This document shows, piece by piece, positions 9,458-20,326 of a stretch of DNA of 64,000 nt. Every line of letters starts with the position of its first letter. Position 1 is the first letter of the stretch. Under the pieces are notes generated by a model, which ran no database searches, was not told the DNA's origin, and worked only from the letters and a program-made list of their open reading frames with translations. Source of the DNA: Bog-756 sp963725275 (lineage in GTDB: Bacteria > Actinomycetota > Acidimicrobiia > Acidimicrobiales > RAAP-2); the NCBI GenBank assembly GCA_963725275.1, contig CAVRXS010000006.1, positions 124,001 to 188,000 on the forward strand. Reading direction: 5' to 3'. The translations under genes and the position numbers were made by a program.

Positions 9458-12400
9458 GACCGGCCGGCCGGTCCGGGGTCGCCACTCCCGACCGGAGACG
9501 GCACGGGCACCGTGGTCATCGTCGGCGCCGGCCGGTCGCGGGGCACCTTCTGGCTCACCACCTTGGACGAGCCACCCGGGGCCATGGTCACCCCGTAGAG
9601 GGCATCCGCTGCCTCCATGGTCCGCTTCTGGTGGCTCACGATGATGAGCTGGGCTTCCTCCCGGAACTCATTGACCAGGGCCAGGAAGCGCATGAGATTG
9701 ACGTCGTCGAGCGCGGCCTCGACCTCGTCCATGAGGTAAAAGGGCGAGGGGCGGCTCCGGAACACCGCAAAGAGGTAGGCCATCGCCACGAGGGACCGCT
9801 CGCCGCCCGAGAGCAGGGACAGTCGGCGCACGTTGCGGCCGGCGGGTCGGACCTCGACCTCGACCCCGGTGTCGAGCAGGTTCCCCGGGTCGGTGAGCGA
9901 GAGGCGCCCGGTGCCGCCGGGGAACAGCGAGGTGATCGAGGTTCGAGAAGTGCTCGTTGACGTCGGCGAAGGCCGAGTCGAAGACGCGCATGATCTCGCC
10001 GTCGAGGGTCCGGACCACCTGGTGCAGCTCCCGCCGGGCCGCCCGGACATCCTCCACCTGCGACTCGAGGAACCGGTGTCGCTCCCCGAGCTCGGAGAGC
10101 TCCTCTAGGGCCAGTGGATTGACGGGGCCGAGCGCGGCGAGCTCGCCCTCGAGCTGGACCACGCGGGCGGCCGGGTCGACGCCCTCGGCCAGCTCGGGGC
10201 GCGGTGCGCCGACCGCCTCCTCCGGACCGCAGCCGAGCTCCCGGCGCAGGGTCTCGACGACCGATTCCCGCCGGATGGCGGCCTCCACCAGGTCGAGCTC
10301 GGTCTGCTGCAGGCGGCTGCGCACCGCGGCGAGGTCGTGCTCACCGGCCGAGCGCCGGCGGCGGAGCTCCTCGAGGCGCGCACCACCGGCCCGGACGGCC
10401 TCGAGCTGACGGCGGTGACGGTCGCGGAGGTCGGACAGCAGGGCGTCGAGCTCGACCTGCGCCTCGCCGACCACGTCCAACAGGCGTCCGACCGCGGTGG
10501 CGTCCGCCTCCAGCCGGGTCCGGCGCTCGGCCGCCAGGCGTCGCTCGTCGGCGTGACCGGTGAGCCGCCGCTCGACCTCGCGCAGCCGTTCGCCCAGCAC
10601 CCGCCGCCGCTCTGCCAGCCCGGCGGACCGCACCTCCCACTCACCGAGCCGGGAGGCGGCTTCCGCGATGCGCTCGTCGATCCGCTGACGTTCGGCGTTG
10701 GCCGAAACCGTGCGCTCGGCCGCGACGGAACGCTCGCGCTCGAGCGCGGGCATCTCCGACACCAGCTCGGCCACCCGGGCCGCATCGCGGCCGATGCGGC
10801 CGTCCAGCTCGGCCCGGGTGCGTCGGAGCTCCTCCAGCTCTCCGGCCAGGAGGTCGCGATCGGCCGAGACCCGCAGCCTTCCGGTCCGCGCCGCCTGATG
10901 GGCGACCTCGTTGCGGTCGTCCGCCCGAATCGACTCGTTCGCAGCCTCCCGGGTGGCATCGACCTCGCCGCGCGCCTGCCGGCGCTCCTCGGCGGCCCAC
11001 GCGGACTCCTCCCGTCCCACCTCGGCGCGGGCCCTGGCCTCGTCGACCACCGCGGCGGTCACCACCCCGCCACTCGCACGGACCCGCCAGCCCGCGGACG
11101 AGAACCGGTCGCCGTCGGTGGTCACCACCACCAGATCGGGGCGGGAGAGCGCCAGATCGATGGCGTCGGACCACCCGGTGCGGGCACAGCACGACCCGGC
11201 CAGCAGCGTGTCGAGCACAGCGTCCAGGCCCGGGTAGATCCGCCCTCCGGCGCGCGGACGGACATGGGGGCGGAGCGACTCGGTCCCGGCCGGTTGCTCG
11301 GCCTCGACGAGCCCGACCCGGCTGGCGGCGACCGACTCGGTGAGCGCGAGCACCGCCCCCGTGGCGCCGCCCTGGCGGAGGCGGGAGAGGGCCGCCCGTG
11401 CAGACTCGCTGCCCGACACGACGACCGCCGCCAGAGAGCCCCCGACCGCGGCCTCGAAGGCCTCCTCCCAACCGGGATCCACCTCGACCAGGTCCAGGAG
11501 GGTCCCGACCACCCCGTCGACACCGGCCAACAGTTCGGCGCCGGCAGCCCCCCGCGCCTCGTCGAACGCCCGCTCGAGCGCGTCGGCCCGTGCCAGCGAC
11601 CGTGCCTGCTCCTGCTCGGCCTGGCGCAGCGCCTCCTCGGCCACCTCCAACCGGTGGACGGCGGTGCGGTGGGCCGACTCGGTCTCGGCCACCGCGGCCT
11701 GGAGCCGGTGGCGGGCCTGCTCGGTCTCGGCGAGACGCTCCCCGAGCTCGTACTCCTCGCCCTCGAGCAACGAGGAGCGGCGTTCGGCCGCGGAGAGTCG
11801 CGCGTCGAGCTGGTCGAGGGTGCGCCGGTCCCGCTCGAGGGCGTGCTCGAGGGAGGCGAGCTGGCCACGGGCCACCGTGACCGCCTCCTCGGCGCGCCGG
11901 CGCTCGCTGCCGTCCCCCCAGGCTGCCAGATGGGACTCGAGCTCCCCGCCTACCGCTGTCGCGGCCGCGTCGAGCACGTCGTGCTCCGGCGCGAGCGCCT
12001 CTGCCTCGCGCCCGGCGGTCGCGAGCTCCTCGACCAGGTGCGCCCCCTCGGCCTCGAGGGTGGACACGACGTCGGCGTCGGCCGCCGCATCGAGCGCCCG
12101 TGCGAGGGACCGCTGCCGTTCCCGAATCACACCGGCCAGCCCCCGGGCGCGCTCGACCATCCCCTCGGCCCGCCCGAGGGAGGCAGCGAGATCGGACTCG
12201 CGCTCCGCAGAGAGTTCGCCTGCGGTCCGCTCCGAGTCCGCGTCGAGCTCCCCCAATGCGGCATCGAGCCTGGTCTCGTCAGCCCGGTGCTGTTCGCGGA
12301 GCCGGGTCCCCTCGGCGTGCCGGAGGTCCAGAGCGGAGAGCTCGGTGCCGGCGACGTACAGGCGCACGGCCCGCAACTCGTCTGCCAGCCCGGTGTACGA

Positions 12401-13039
12401 GCGGGCTGCGGCGGCTTGGCGTTCGAGGGGCCGGATCTGCCGCTTGACTTCTCTGACCAGGTCGAACAGGCGCTCGAGGTGCTCCTCGGTGACCGCCAGG
12501 CGCCGCTCGGCCCGCTCACGCCGCCGGCGGTGCTTGAGGACACCTGCCGCCTCCTCGATGACCGACCGGCGGTCCTCGGGCCGCGCCTCGAGGACGGCGT
12601 CGAGGTGGCCCTGGCTCACGATCACGTGCTGCTGGCGGCCGACCCCGGTGTCGGACAGCAGCTCCTGGATGTCGAGCAGGCGGCAGGGGGCGCCGTTGAT
12701 GGAGTACTCGCTGTCACCCGACCGGAAGAGCGTCCGGGTGATCGTGACCTCGGCCATGTCCGCCGGGAGCTTGCCCGCGGTGTTGTCGATGGTGAGCGAG
12801 ACCTCGGCACGACCGAGGGCCGGCCTGGTGGCCGTGCCCATGAAGATGACGTCCTCCATCTTGGCCGATCGCACGGTGCGGGGTCCCTGGGCGCCGAGCA
12901 CCCACGCGACGGCGTCGACCACGTTCGACTTGCCGCTGCCGTTCGGGCCGACCACCACCGTCACGCCAGGCTCGAACTCGAGGATCGCCGGGTCGGCGAA
13001 GGACTTGAAACCTTTGAGGGAGAGGGACTTCAGGAACAC
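9454..13039 (-). CDS. smc: Chromosome segregation protein SMC, one frame break near 9937
   Basis: The N-terminal ATPase half has MFLKSLSLKGFKSFADP and Walker A GPNGSGKS at residues 31-38. Long coiled coils follow, rich in Glu/Arg/Ala, then a hinge around residues 500-640 and returning coils. The C-terminal ATPase half has the signature LLSGGERSLVA and Walker B FYLMDEVEAALDD. Between NEHFSNL and LFPGGTGRLSL the frame changes by one extra base at about 9937; correcting it gives 1194 residues. SMC compacts and segregates chromosomes with ScpA/B. A proline-rich tail of about 40 residues follows the core. Confidence 0.95.
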
Positions 13040-13086
13040 CGGGCGCTCACCCTACCGGCACGCGTCCCGCTCTGCGGGGGTCCTGC

Positions 13087-13929
13087 TCAGACCTGGCAAT
13101 GCTCGCAGAAGAACGTCGAGCGTCCACCGGACTTCACCCGCACGATGGTCGAGCGGCACCGCCGGCAGGCCTGGCCCTCGCGGTCGTAGGCCTGGTGCTG
13201 GTCCTGATAGTCGCCCACCTCCCCGAAGAGATCGACGTACTGCTCGTCGGCGAGCGAGGAGCCGCGGCGCTTGACCGCCTCGGCCAGGGTCTCGACCATC
13301 GACCGGTAGAGCCGGCGGACCTCCTGGGACGAGAGCGAGTTCGAGAGCCGGTCGTAGCGGAGGCCGGCGGCGAAGAGGATCTCGTCGGCGTACATGTTGC
13401 CGATCCCCGCCACGAACTCCTGGTCCATGAGCAGGGCCTTGAGCCCGGACTTGTGCGACGAGAGGAGCACCCAGAACTTCTCCCAGCTCATCACGTCCTC
13501 CAACGGGTCGAACCCGAGATGGGCGAGCTCGGGCAGGGGCCGCATGCCCTCTGCGGGCGCGGCCGACACGAAGAGCTCCCCGAAGGTCCGCGGATCGACG
13601 AAGCGCAGCTGGCCGCCCTGGGTGAAGGTGAACACGGCGTGGGTGTGCGGTGCCTTGGGCTCCTTGGCGCTCTTGACCCGCTGCAGCTGGCCGCTCATCC
13701 CGAGGTGGACCACCAGGGTGGCCCCGTCGTCGAGCCCGAGCAGGAGGTACTTGCCGGCGCGGTCGATGGAACGGAAGGTCCGGCCCTCGAGCTGGGCCCG
13801 GAACTGCTTGGCACTCGGATGCCGACGGACCGTGCGCCCGTTGCGCACCTCGACCGACTTGATCTTCCGGCCGACGACCTCTCCCTGGAGGTCGCGCCGG
13901 ATGGTCTCAACCTCGGGAAGCTCAGGCAT
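13087..13929 (-). CDS. mutM: Formamidopyrimidine-DNA glycosylase
   Basis: The start is set at MPELPEVETIRRDLQGEVVG (ATG at 13929), because the catalytic Pro2-Glu3 must follow the initiator Met; longer frames are excluded. The 280-residue protein has the catalytic lysine segment (HLGMSGQL), the helix-two-turn-helix GIGNMYADEILFAAG and a C-terminal zinc finger CRRC...CEHC. It excises 8-oxoguanine and cleaves the strand. The start overlaps the rnc stop by 8 bases, the conserved rnc-mutM-smc order of Actinobacteria. Confidence 0.97.
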   Translation of the reverse strand: MPELPEVETIRRDLQGEVVGRKIKSVEVRNGRTVRRHPSAKQFRAQLEGRTFRSIDRAGKYLLLGLDDGATLVVHLGMSGQLQRVKSAKEPKAPHTHAVFTFTQGGQLRFVDPRTFGELFVSAAPAEGMRPLPELAHLGFDPLEDVMSWEKFWVLLSSHKSGLKALLMDQEFVAGIGNMYADEILFAAGLRYDRLSNSLSSQEVRRLYRSMVETLAEAVKRRGSSLADEQYVDLFGEVGDYQDQHQAYDREGQACRRCRSTIVRVKSGGRSTFFCEHCQV

Positions 13930-14656
13930 CCCCCCCGCCTCTCTCGACCTCCAGCGATCCGCAGGCCACCTGTGCGGCGACCTGCTCGGCGTCCTTCTTC
14001 GACCGCCCCTCCCCCATCCCGAGGCGCTGGCCAGCAACGTACACCGTGGCCAGGTACCTGCGGGAATGGTCGGGCCCGAATCCCCGCACGTCGTAGTAGG
14101 GCACCCCCCGACCCTGGCGGACGGACTCCTCCTGGAGGCGGCTCTTGTGGTCGGACTCGCCCGGCTCCCCCACCGCCGCCGTGATCCGGTCGCTGAGCAG
14201 AGAGAGGACCAGGTCGCGGGCCTCGGCCAGCCCCCCGTCGAGGTAGACGGCCCCGATCACCGCCTCGGTGGCGTCGGCCAGGATCGACTCCTTGGCCCGA
14301 CCGCCGGACTGGTCCTCACCCCGGCCCAGACGGAGCGACCCGGGCAGTCCGAGGCCGAGGGCCACCTCGGCCAGGACCCGGGTGTTGACCACCGATGCAC
14401 GCACCTTGGAGAGCACCCCGTCGGAGAGCTCGGGATGGGTCCGGTAGGTGTGCTCGGCCACCACGAGTCCGAGCACGGCGTCCCCGAGGAACTCGAGTCG
14501 CTCGTTGGACGTGCGCCCACCGTGCTCGGCGCACCACGAACGGTGGCAAAGCGCCTGGCGCAGCAGCTCGGGGTCGGCGAAGACGTGACCGATCCGCTCG
14601 GCCAGCTGCTCGTCTGCGGCCGCGGCTGCGGCCTCATCGTCGGGTGCGGGCGCCAT
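13922..14656 (-). CDS. rnc: Ribonuclease III
   Basis: ATG at 14656 gives 244 residues. The RNase III signature NERLEFLGDAVLGLVVAEH is intact, as is the second acidic region LADATEAVIGAVYLDGG. The C-terminal dsRNA-binding domain contains DHKSRLQEESVRQG and GEGRSKKDAEQVAAQVA. The enzyme matures rRNA and turns over structured RNA. It lies between acpP (9-base gap upstream) and mutM (8-base overlap downstream). Confidence 0.96.
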   Translation of the reverse strand: MAPAPDDEAAAAAADEQLAERIGHVFADPELLRQALCHRSWCAEHGGRTSNERLEFLGDAVLGLVVAEHTYRTHPELSDGVLSKVRASVVNTRVLAEVALGLGLPGSLRLGRGEDQSGGRAKESILADATEAVIGAVYLDGGLAEARDLVLSLLSDRITAAVGEPGESDHKSRLQEESVRQGRGVPYYDVRGFGPDHSRRYLATVYVAGQRLGMGEGRSKKDAEQVAAQVACGSLEVERGGGDA

Positions 14657-14664
14657 CAGGCGCC

Positions 14665-14961
14665 TCAGGCCCCTCCGAGTTTGGCGTGGACGTAGTCGAC
14701 GGCGTCCCGGACGGTCCGGAGCTCCTCCAGATCCTCGTCCTCGATGCGGAAGCCCACCGACCGCTCCCCGAGCTCCTCCTCCAGACCTTCGACCAGTTCG
14801 ATGAGGGCGAGCGAGTCCGCACCGAGGTCCTCGGCGAAGGAGGCGGACTCGGCGATGGACGAGGGATCGATCTCCAGGATGTCGGCCAGCAGGTCGCGGA
14901 CGAGGTCGAGGACCTGTTGGCGGTCGAGCGGACCCTGTTCGACATGGGTCTCTGCGGGCAC
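14665..14961 (-). CDS. acpP: Acyl carrier protein
   Basis: GTG at 14961 preceded by CAGGAGACACC gives 98 residues. The 4'-phosphopantetheine attachment motif is GADSLALIELVEGLEEELG, with the usual Asp-Ser-Leu. The protein is acidic and helical as expected. It is slightly longer than the usual 75-85 residues because of an N-terminal extension (PAETHVEQGPLDRQQ). It precedes rnc, the common plsX/acpP/rnc arrangement, except that plsX lies 8 kb away beyond an opposite-strand cluster. Confidence 0.95.
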   Translation of the reverse strand: MPAETHVEQGPLDRQQVLDLVRDLLADILEIDPSSIAESASFAEDLGADSLALIELVEGLEEELGERSVGFRIEDEDLEELRTVRDAVDYVHAKLGGA

Positions 14962-15063
14962 GGTGTCTCCTGTGTTTCGGTCGGGCAGGGTCCGGAATTG
15001 GGCCGCTGGCGGCCACGATGATACCCGAGGCCGACGTTCACGCAGTCGAAACACTGCAGCAAC

Positions 15064-16617
15064 GTGTCGGACCCGGCGACCCGCGACACTTGCCGGGTGG
15101 ACGCCGATGTCGAGCCCCGTGCGCCGGTCCCGGCCGCGCCGGACGGGCCGCACTGGCCCTTCTACGACCCCGGGGCGTTCTTCGACGAGCTCGTGGCGGC
15201 CGACGGCGGACCGCGGTCGGCTGCGGGACCACTCTGGCGCCACCTGAGCGAGCTCGGGCCCGGGGCGCTCTCCGACCGGCAGGACGCAGCCGAACGTGAG
15301 ATCCGGGCCATCGGCGTGACGTTCACCGTCTACGACGGCTCGACCGGCGTCGACCGCCCGTGGCCCTTCGACATCATCCCCCGGGTCATCCCCCGCGAGG
15401 AGTGGCAGACGATCGAGATCGGCCTCGTCCAACGCCTCAACGCGCTCAACCTGTTCATCGACGACGTGTACCACGACCAGCGGGCGGTCAGCGCCGGAGT
15501 GGTCCCCTCGGAGCTGGTCTCCGGGTCTCCCAACTTCCGCCGCGAATGCGTGGGGGTCGATCCGCCAGGGGGGATCTGGGCGCACATCTGTGGCAGCGAC
15601 CTCATCCGCAACGACCAGGGCTCCGTCTACGTCCTCGAGGACAACCTCCGGGTGCCCTCCGGTGTCTCCTACCTGTTGGAGAACCGGATGGTGGCGAAGC
15701 ATGTGTTCCCCGAGCTCTTCCGGCACTACAGCATCGAGCCGGTGGACCCCTACGTGGGCAGGCTCGCCTATCTGCTGGCCTCGGTCTCTCCGGCCGCCGG
15801 CGACCCGACCATCGTCGTCCTCACCCCCGGAGTCCACAACTCGGCCTACTTCGAGCACGCGTTCCTGGCTCAACAGCTCGGGGTCGAGCTCGTCGAAGGC
15901 AGTGATCTGGTCGTGCTCGACGACGACTGTGTCTACGCACGGACCATCGACGGGCTCGAGCGGGTCGACGTGATCTACCGGCGCATCGACGACCTCTACC
16001 TCGACCCCGAGGTCTTCCGCCCCGAATCGCAGCTCGGCGTCCCCGGGCTCATGCGCGCCTGGCGCGCCGGTCGGGTGGCGCTGGTCAACGCACCGGGAGC
16101 CGGGATCGCCGATGACAAGAAGGTCTATCCGTACGTGCCTGACATCATCCGGTACTACCTCGGCGAGGAGCCGCTGCTCGCCACCGTGCCGACCCTCCGG
16201 TGCGGTGAGGAGGCCTCCCGGACGTTCGTGCTGGGCAACCTCCCCCGCCTGGTGGTCAAGCCGGCAAACGAGTCCGGCGGCTACGGCGTGCTGGTCGGGA
16301 CCGAGGCCACCGAGGCGGAGCTGGCCGGGGCGGCAACCGCGATCGAGGACGACCCCATGCGGTGGGTCGCCCAACCGATCATCCCGCTCTCGACGGCGCC
16401 GACCCTCTGCGGGGGCGCCATCGCCCCACGCCACGTCGATCTGCGCCCCTTCACCCTCCTCGGCCCGGAGGGTGCCTATGTGACCCGGGGCGGGCTGACC
16501 CGGGTCGCCCGCCGACTCGGGTCGCTGGTGGTCAACTCCTCGCAGGGTGGGGGGAGTAAGGACACCTGGATCGTCGACTCGGTCCACGACCCGGGTGACC
16601 CGGGGTGCTCGCCGTGA
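15064..16617 (+). CDS. Circularly permuted ATP-grasp protein (DUF404/DUF407)
   Basis: The 517-residue protein has the cpATP-grasp type 2 pattern: DIIPRVIPREEWQTIEIGL, LNLFIDDVYHDQ, VYVLEDNLRVPSGVSYLLEN, ILTPGVHNSAYFEH-like VVLTPGVHNSAYFEH, PRLVVKPANESGGYG and a terminal SLVVNSSQGGGSKDTW. Such enzymes are predicted amide-bond ligases working with alpha-E and transglutaminase-like proteins in peptide synthesis; the substrate is unknown. The start at ATG 15064 precedes a variable N-terminus. It opens the plus-strand cassette and is followed within 62 bases by the alpha-E gene. Confidence 0.9.
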   Translation: MSDPATRDTCRVDADVEPRAPVPAAPDGPHWPFYDPGAFFDELVAADGGPRSAAGPLWRHLSELGPGALSDRQDAAEREIRAIGVTFTVYDGSTGVDRPWPFDIIPRVIPREEWQTIEIGLVQRLNALNLFIDDVYHDQRAVSAGVVPSELVSGSPNFRRECVGVDPPGGIWAHICGSDLIRNDQGSVYVLEDNLRVPSGVSYLLENRMVAKHVFPELFRHYSIEPVDPYVGRLAYLLASVSPAAGDPTIVVLTPGVHNSAYFEHAFLAQQLGVELVEGSDLVVLDDDCVYARTIDGLERVDVIYRRIDDLYLDPEVFRPESQLGVPGLMRAWRAGRVALVNAPGAGIADDKKVYPYVPDIIRYYLGEEPLLATVPTLRCGEEASRTFVLGNLPRLVVKPANESGGYGVLVGTEATEAELAGAATAIEDDPMRWVAQPIIPLSTAPTLCGGAIAPRHVDLRPFTLLGPEGAYVTRGGLTRVARRLGSLVVNSSQGGGSKDTWIVDSVHDPGDPGCSP

Positions 16618-16679
16618 TCGACACCCGCCCGGCGACCGGAACCGGAACCAGGACCCCCATCGAGAAGAGGGAGGGCAGC

Positions 16680-17654
16680 ATGCTGCTGGCACGGATGGCC
16701 GAGGCGGTCTATTGGGCCGGGCGCCACCTCGAGCGCGCCGAGGGCACCTCGCGCATCGTGCAGGTCCACACGGACACCCACGTGGACATGCCGGTCGGCC
16801 GGGACGTCGGCTGGGAGCCGCTCCTCTCGATCGTTGGCGCCGACGGCGAGTTCGCCACGCCCGACGCGACCGGAGGAGGCGCACGGGTGGCCGAGAAGGA
16901 CGTCATCGAGTTCCTCCTGCACGGCGAGGGCAATGCCTCCTCGATCCTTTCCGCGATCACCGCGGCGCGGGAGAATCTCCGCACGGCGCGACCGGTCGTC
17001 CCGCGGGAAGCATGGGAAGCGTGCCACCGCCTGTGGCTCTCGAGCACCGACCACCTGGACGAAGCGGATTCCCGCGAGGGCCGGGTCCACTGGCTGCGCC
17101 GGGTCATCGCCGGATGTCAACAGATCCAGGGGATCCTGCTCGGCACCATGAGCCGCGACCAGGCGATGTCGTTCCTGGTCATCGGGCAGAACCTCGAGCG
17201 GGCCGACCTCACCACCCGGGTGCTCGACGTGCGATCCGAGAGCCTGCATCCGCGCGGTGCCGATGCACCCTACGACGTCGTCCACTGGATGGCCATGCTC
17301 CGGTCGCTCGCCGCCTACCAGCCCTTCCGCCGGGCGATGCCGGCGCGTCCGCAGGGCGGGGCCACGCTGCATTTCCTGCTCCAGGACGACCGGTTCCCCC
17401 GCGCAGTAGCCGCCTGCCTGGCCGAGACCCGCGCCCACTTGAAGCTGCTGACCCGGTCCGAGGACGCACAGGAGGCCTGCCGGGACGCCTCGGTGATCGT
17501 CGCTTCAGCCGCGGTGCCACGGTTGACGGTAGGCGGGTTGAGCGCATTCCTCGACGAAGTACAGGTCGCCCTCGGGAAGATTCACGACCAGCTCGACGAG
17601 ACGTACTTCCGGCCCGTCTTCGCCGGGTGGGGGCGGGAGGCCGCCCTGCTGTGA
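16680..17654 (+). CDS. Alpha-E domain protein (DUF403)
   Basis: The start is placed at MLLARMAEAVYWAGRHLERA (ATG 16680, GAGGGAGGGCAGC upstream), the usual opening of the family. Longer in-frame forms would overlap the preceding gene. The 324-residue all-helical protein shows ENLRTARPVVPREAWEACH, LLGTMSRDQAMSFLVIGQNLERAD and a C-terminal LDETYFRPVFAGWGREAALL. Alpha-E proteins are helical partners of circularly permuted ATP-grasp ligases and always travel with them. No catalytic residues can be assigned. Confidence 0.88.
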   Translation: MLLARMAEAVYWAGRHLERAEGTSRIVQVHTDTHVDMPVGRDVGWEPLLSIVGADGEFATPDATGGGARVAEKDVIEFLLHGEGNASSILSAITAARENLRTARPVVPREAWEACHRLWLSSTDHLDEADSREGRVHWLRRVIAGCQQIQGILLGTMSRDQAMSFLVIGQNLERADLTTRVLDVRSESLHPRGADAPYDVVHWMAMLRSLAAYQPFRRAMPARPQGGATLHFLLQDDRFPRAVAACLAETRAHLKLLTRSEDAQEACRDASVIVASAAVPRLTVGGLSAFLDEVQVALGKIHDQLDETYFRPVFAGWGREAALL

Positions 17655-17682
17655 CCTCGGCCGCCCCATCGGGCGAGGAAAC

Positions 17683-20326
17683 GTGAGCGCAGGTCGGGTC
17701 GGTCTCGCCGCGGCCGAGGCCCGCCAGGACGAATCGCGCACGGCGGACGGCGCGGTGCGGGAGCACTGGCGCCAGGTTGCCGACGAGCTGGCAGCGCTCG
17801 GTCCGTCGGGGCTGCTCGCCAGTCGTGACGAGCTCACCCGTCTGCTCCGCAGCGAAGGCGCCACCTACAACGCCGGACGGGATGGGGTCAGCGGGCGTCG
17901 ACCGTGGTCGCTCGATCCGGTTCCCTTCGTGCTCGATGAGGCCGAGTGGAGCGGGCTCGAGCAGGCGGTGTCCCAACGCGTGGCCCTCCTCGACGCCGTC
18001 GCCGCGGACCTCTACGGAGACCGGCGGCTCGTGACGGAGGGACTCCTCCCGGCAGAGCTGGTGCTCGGCCACCCGGCATTCCTGCGGGCCTGCGCCGGTC
18101 GGGACGGCCCGGGGATTCCTCGGCTCTTCCTCACTGCTGTCGACGTCGTACGCGACAGCGCCGGCCGGTTCCGTGCAGTCGGCGACCGGACCCAGGCCCC
18201 ATCCGGGCTCGGCTATGCGCTGGTCAACCGCTCCGCCCTGTCCCGGGTCCTGCCGACGCTGCACCGGGCCTCCGGGGTCGAACGGCTGGCCGGCTTCTTC
18301 CGCGCCATCCGGGCCGGGGTGAGCCGGGCCGCCCCCGACGGGGTCGACGAGCCCCGGGCGGTCATCCTCACCCCCGGCCCGGCGAGCGAGACGTACTTCG
18401 AGCACGCGTACCTGGCCTCGTACCTCGGCATCCCGCTCGTCGAGGGCCGCGACCTGCTCGTCGAGAACAACAGGGTCTGGCTGCGGTCGCTGACGGGCCT
18501 CGACGCGGTCGACGTGATCCTGCGACGGGTCGACGACCAGTGGTGCGACCCGGTCGAGCTCCGGCCGGGCTCCCTCCTCGGGGTTCCCGGCCTTGTCGAA
18601 GCCGTCCGGAGGGGACGAGTGGCGGTACTCAACCCGCTCGGGAGTGGCCTCCTCGAGAACCCGGCGCTGACCGCGCTCCTCGGGGAGTTCGCCCGGCCGC
18701 TGCTCGGCGAGGAGCTCACCCTCCGTGGGCCGGATAGCTGGTGGTGCGGCCGACGCGCCTCCCGGAGCCACGTGCTGGCGTGCCTCGACGAGCTCATTCT
18801 CCTCCCGGTCCGGCCGGTCGCGGGGATCCAACCGGTGGTGCCGGGCCGGTGCTCGCGGGAGGAGCTCGACCGGCTGCGCGCCCGAATTATCGCCCGACCG
18901 GAGGACTGGGTGGGACAGGAGGTCCTCGAGCCCTCCACGGTGCCCACCGTGACCGACACCGGAGCCCTCGAGCCGCTGTCCGGTCGGACTGCGAACCTTC
19001 GCGGTGGCGGACGGCACCGACGCGCACGCCCCGGGGGTCCGGATCCTTCCGGGGGGACTCACCAGGGTCGGGGCGCACGTGGACTCGCTGGTCATCTCGA
19101 GCCGGGAAGAAGGGAGCAGCAAGGACACCTGGGTCGCGTCTTCCGAACCGGTGCTCCAGCAGAGCCCCTGGCTGCCGGCACCACAGCTCCGGGCCGCCCG
19201 GGTGACACTCCCCGACGCGCCGATCCCGCTCCCGGGCCGGGCAGCCGCCCATCTCTTCGTCCTGGGCCGAAGCGCCGAGCACGCCGAGCTGGTCATCCGG
19301 CTGGTCCGTACGGTCCTGGCCCGTCTCGACCAGCCGGTCGGCGGGAGCGGCGACGGCGGCGGCGCCCAGTCGCTCGAGGTGCTGCTCTCCGCGCTCGGCA
19401 CGGCCTCAGGGTTCGATCCGGTCTCCGAGCCCGACGACGGGGTCCGAGCGAGCGGGTCCGGCAACCGTCGCGCGTCGCAACCCTCGACGGCCGAAGGCGC
19501 GGGCGAACTGCCCACCGATCGCCGTGCCCTCGCAATGCTGCTCGACGTCGGCATCGACGGCAGCCTGCATTCGACCCTTCGGGTGCTGGTCGACGCCGCC
19601 TACTCGGTCCGCGAGCAGCTCTCGGCCGACTCCTGGCAACTCGTCGGGGATATCGAGGAGGAGGCGGCCCGGCTCCGCAACCGGCCACCGACCCAGCTGG
19701 TCAGCGTAGAGCCCGGCCTCCAGCGCCTGCTCCGATCCCTCCTGGCGTTCTCGGGGATCTCCGCCGAGAACATGCAACGCGACGCCGCCTGGGTGTTCCT
19801 CGACGGAGGACGACGCCTCGAGCGGGCCCAGGCGCTGGTCCGCCTGCTCCGGGCGGTGCTGGTGACCACCCGACCGGCCGTGGTCGAGGACCTCCTGGTG
19901 GAATCGATGCTCAAGATGTCGGAGAGTCTCATCATCTTCCGGAGACAGGCGGGCTCGGTCCTCCACGTGGCCGGGGCACTCGACCTCCTCGTCTACGACG
20001 TGGCCAACCCGCACGCCGTGCTCTACCAGCTCGAGCGTCTGGCCTCCCACCTTGCCGACCTGCCCACCCAGGACTCGGCCCGCCGGCTCGGCGAGCAGGC
20101 GCGACTCGCCCTCGAAGCCACGACGCTGCTTCGCCTCACCGATGCCGGCCGCCTCGCCGCCGTCGACACGGGCTCAGGGCGACGGCTGGAGCTCGACGAG
20201 GTCTTCGCGACCGTCGACGACCTCCTCACCGAGCTGCTCGATTCGCTCCGCCGCACCTACTTTGCCCATGAGAGACTCTCGATGCTGGCCGATTGGAGGC
20301 CCGAGCGCATCGGGAGTCGCCTGTGA
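17683..20326 (+). CDS. Circularly permuted ATP-grasp / alpha-E fusion protein, one frame break near 18988
   Basis: The first ~445 residues are a second, divergent cpATP-grasp domain (PWSLDPVPFVLDEAEWSGLE, ILTPGPASETYFEHAYLASY, VDVILRRVDDQW). The rest is an alpha-E domain (AENMQRDAAWVFLDGGRRLE, LRRTYFAHERLSMLADWRPE). Between them the frame changes by one extra base at about 18988, just before LRTFAVADG; the corrected length is 880 residues. A GSSKDTWV motif ends the ATP-grasp part, matching GGSKDTW in the separate gene. A fused ligase-helical partner beside separate copies is the typical make-up of these cassettes. Its stop overlaps the transglutaminase start (GTGA). Confidence 0.88.

Noticed and set aside
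10337..13189. Long open frame of 950 codons on the plus strand across smc
   Set aside because: It is antisense to smc, has shadow-type Gly/Pro/Arg/Leu composition, and shows no family motifs.
14665..16884. 739-codon open frame on the minus strand upstream of acpP
   Set aside because: Only its last ~98 codons are real (acpP). The rest is antisense to the ATP-grasp gene.
17209..19554. 781-codon minus-strand open frame
   Set aside because: It is antisense to the alpha-E and fusion genes, whose plus-strand motifs are unambiguous.
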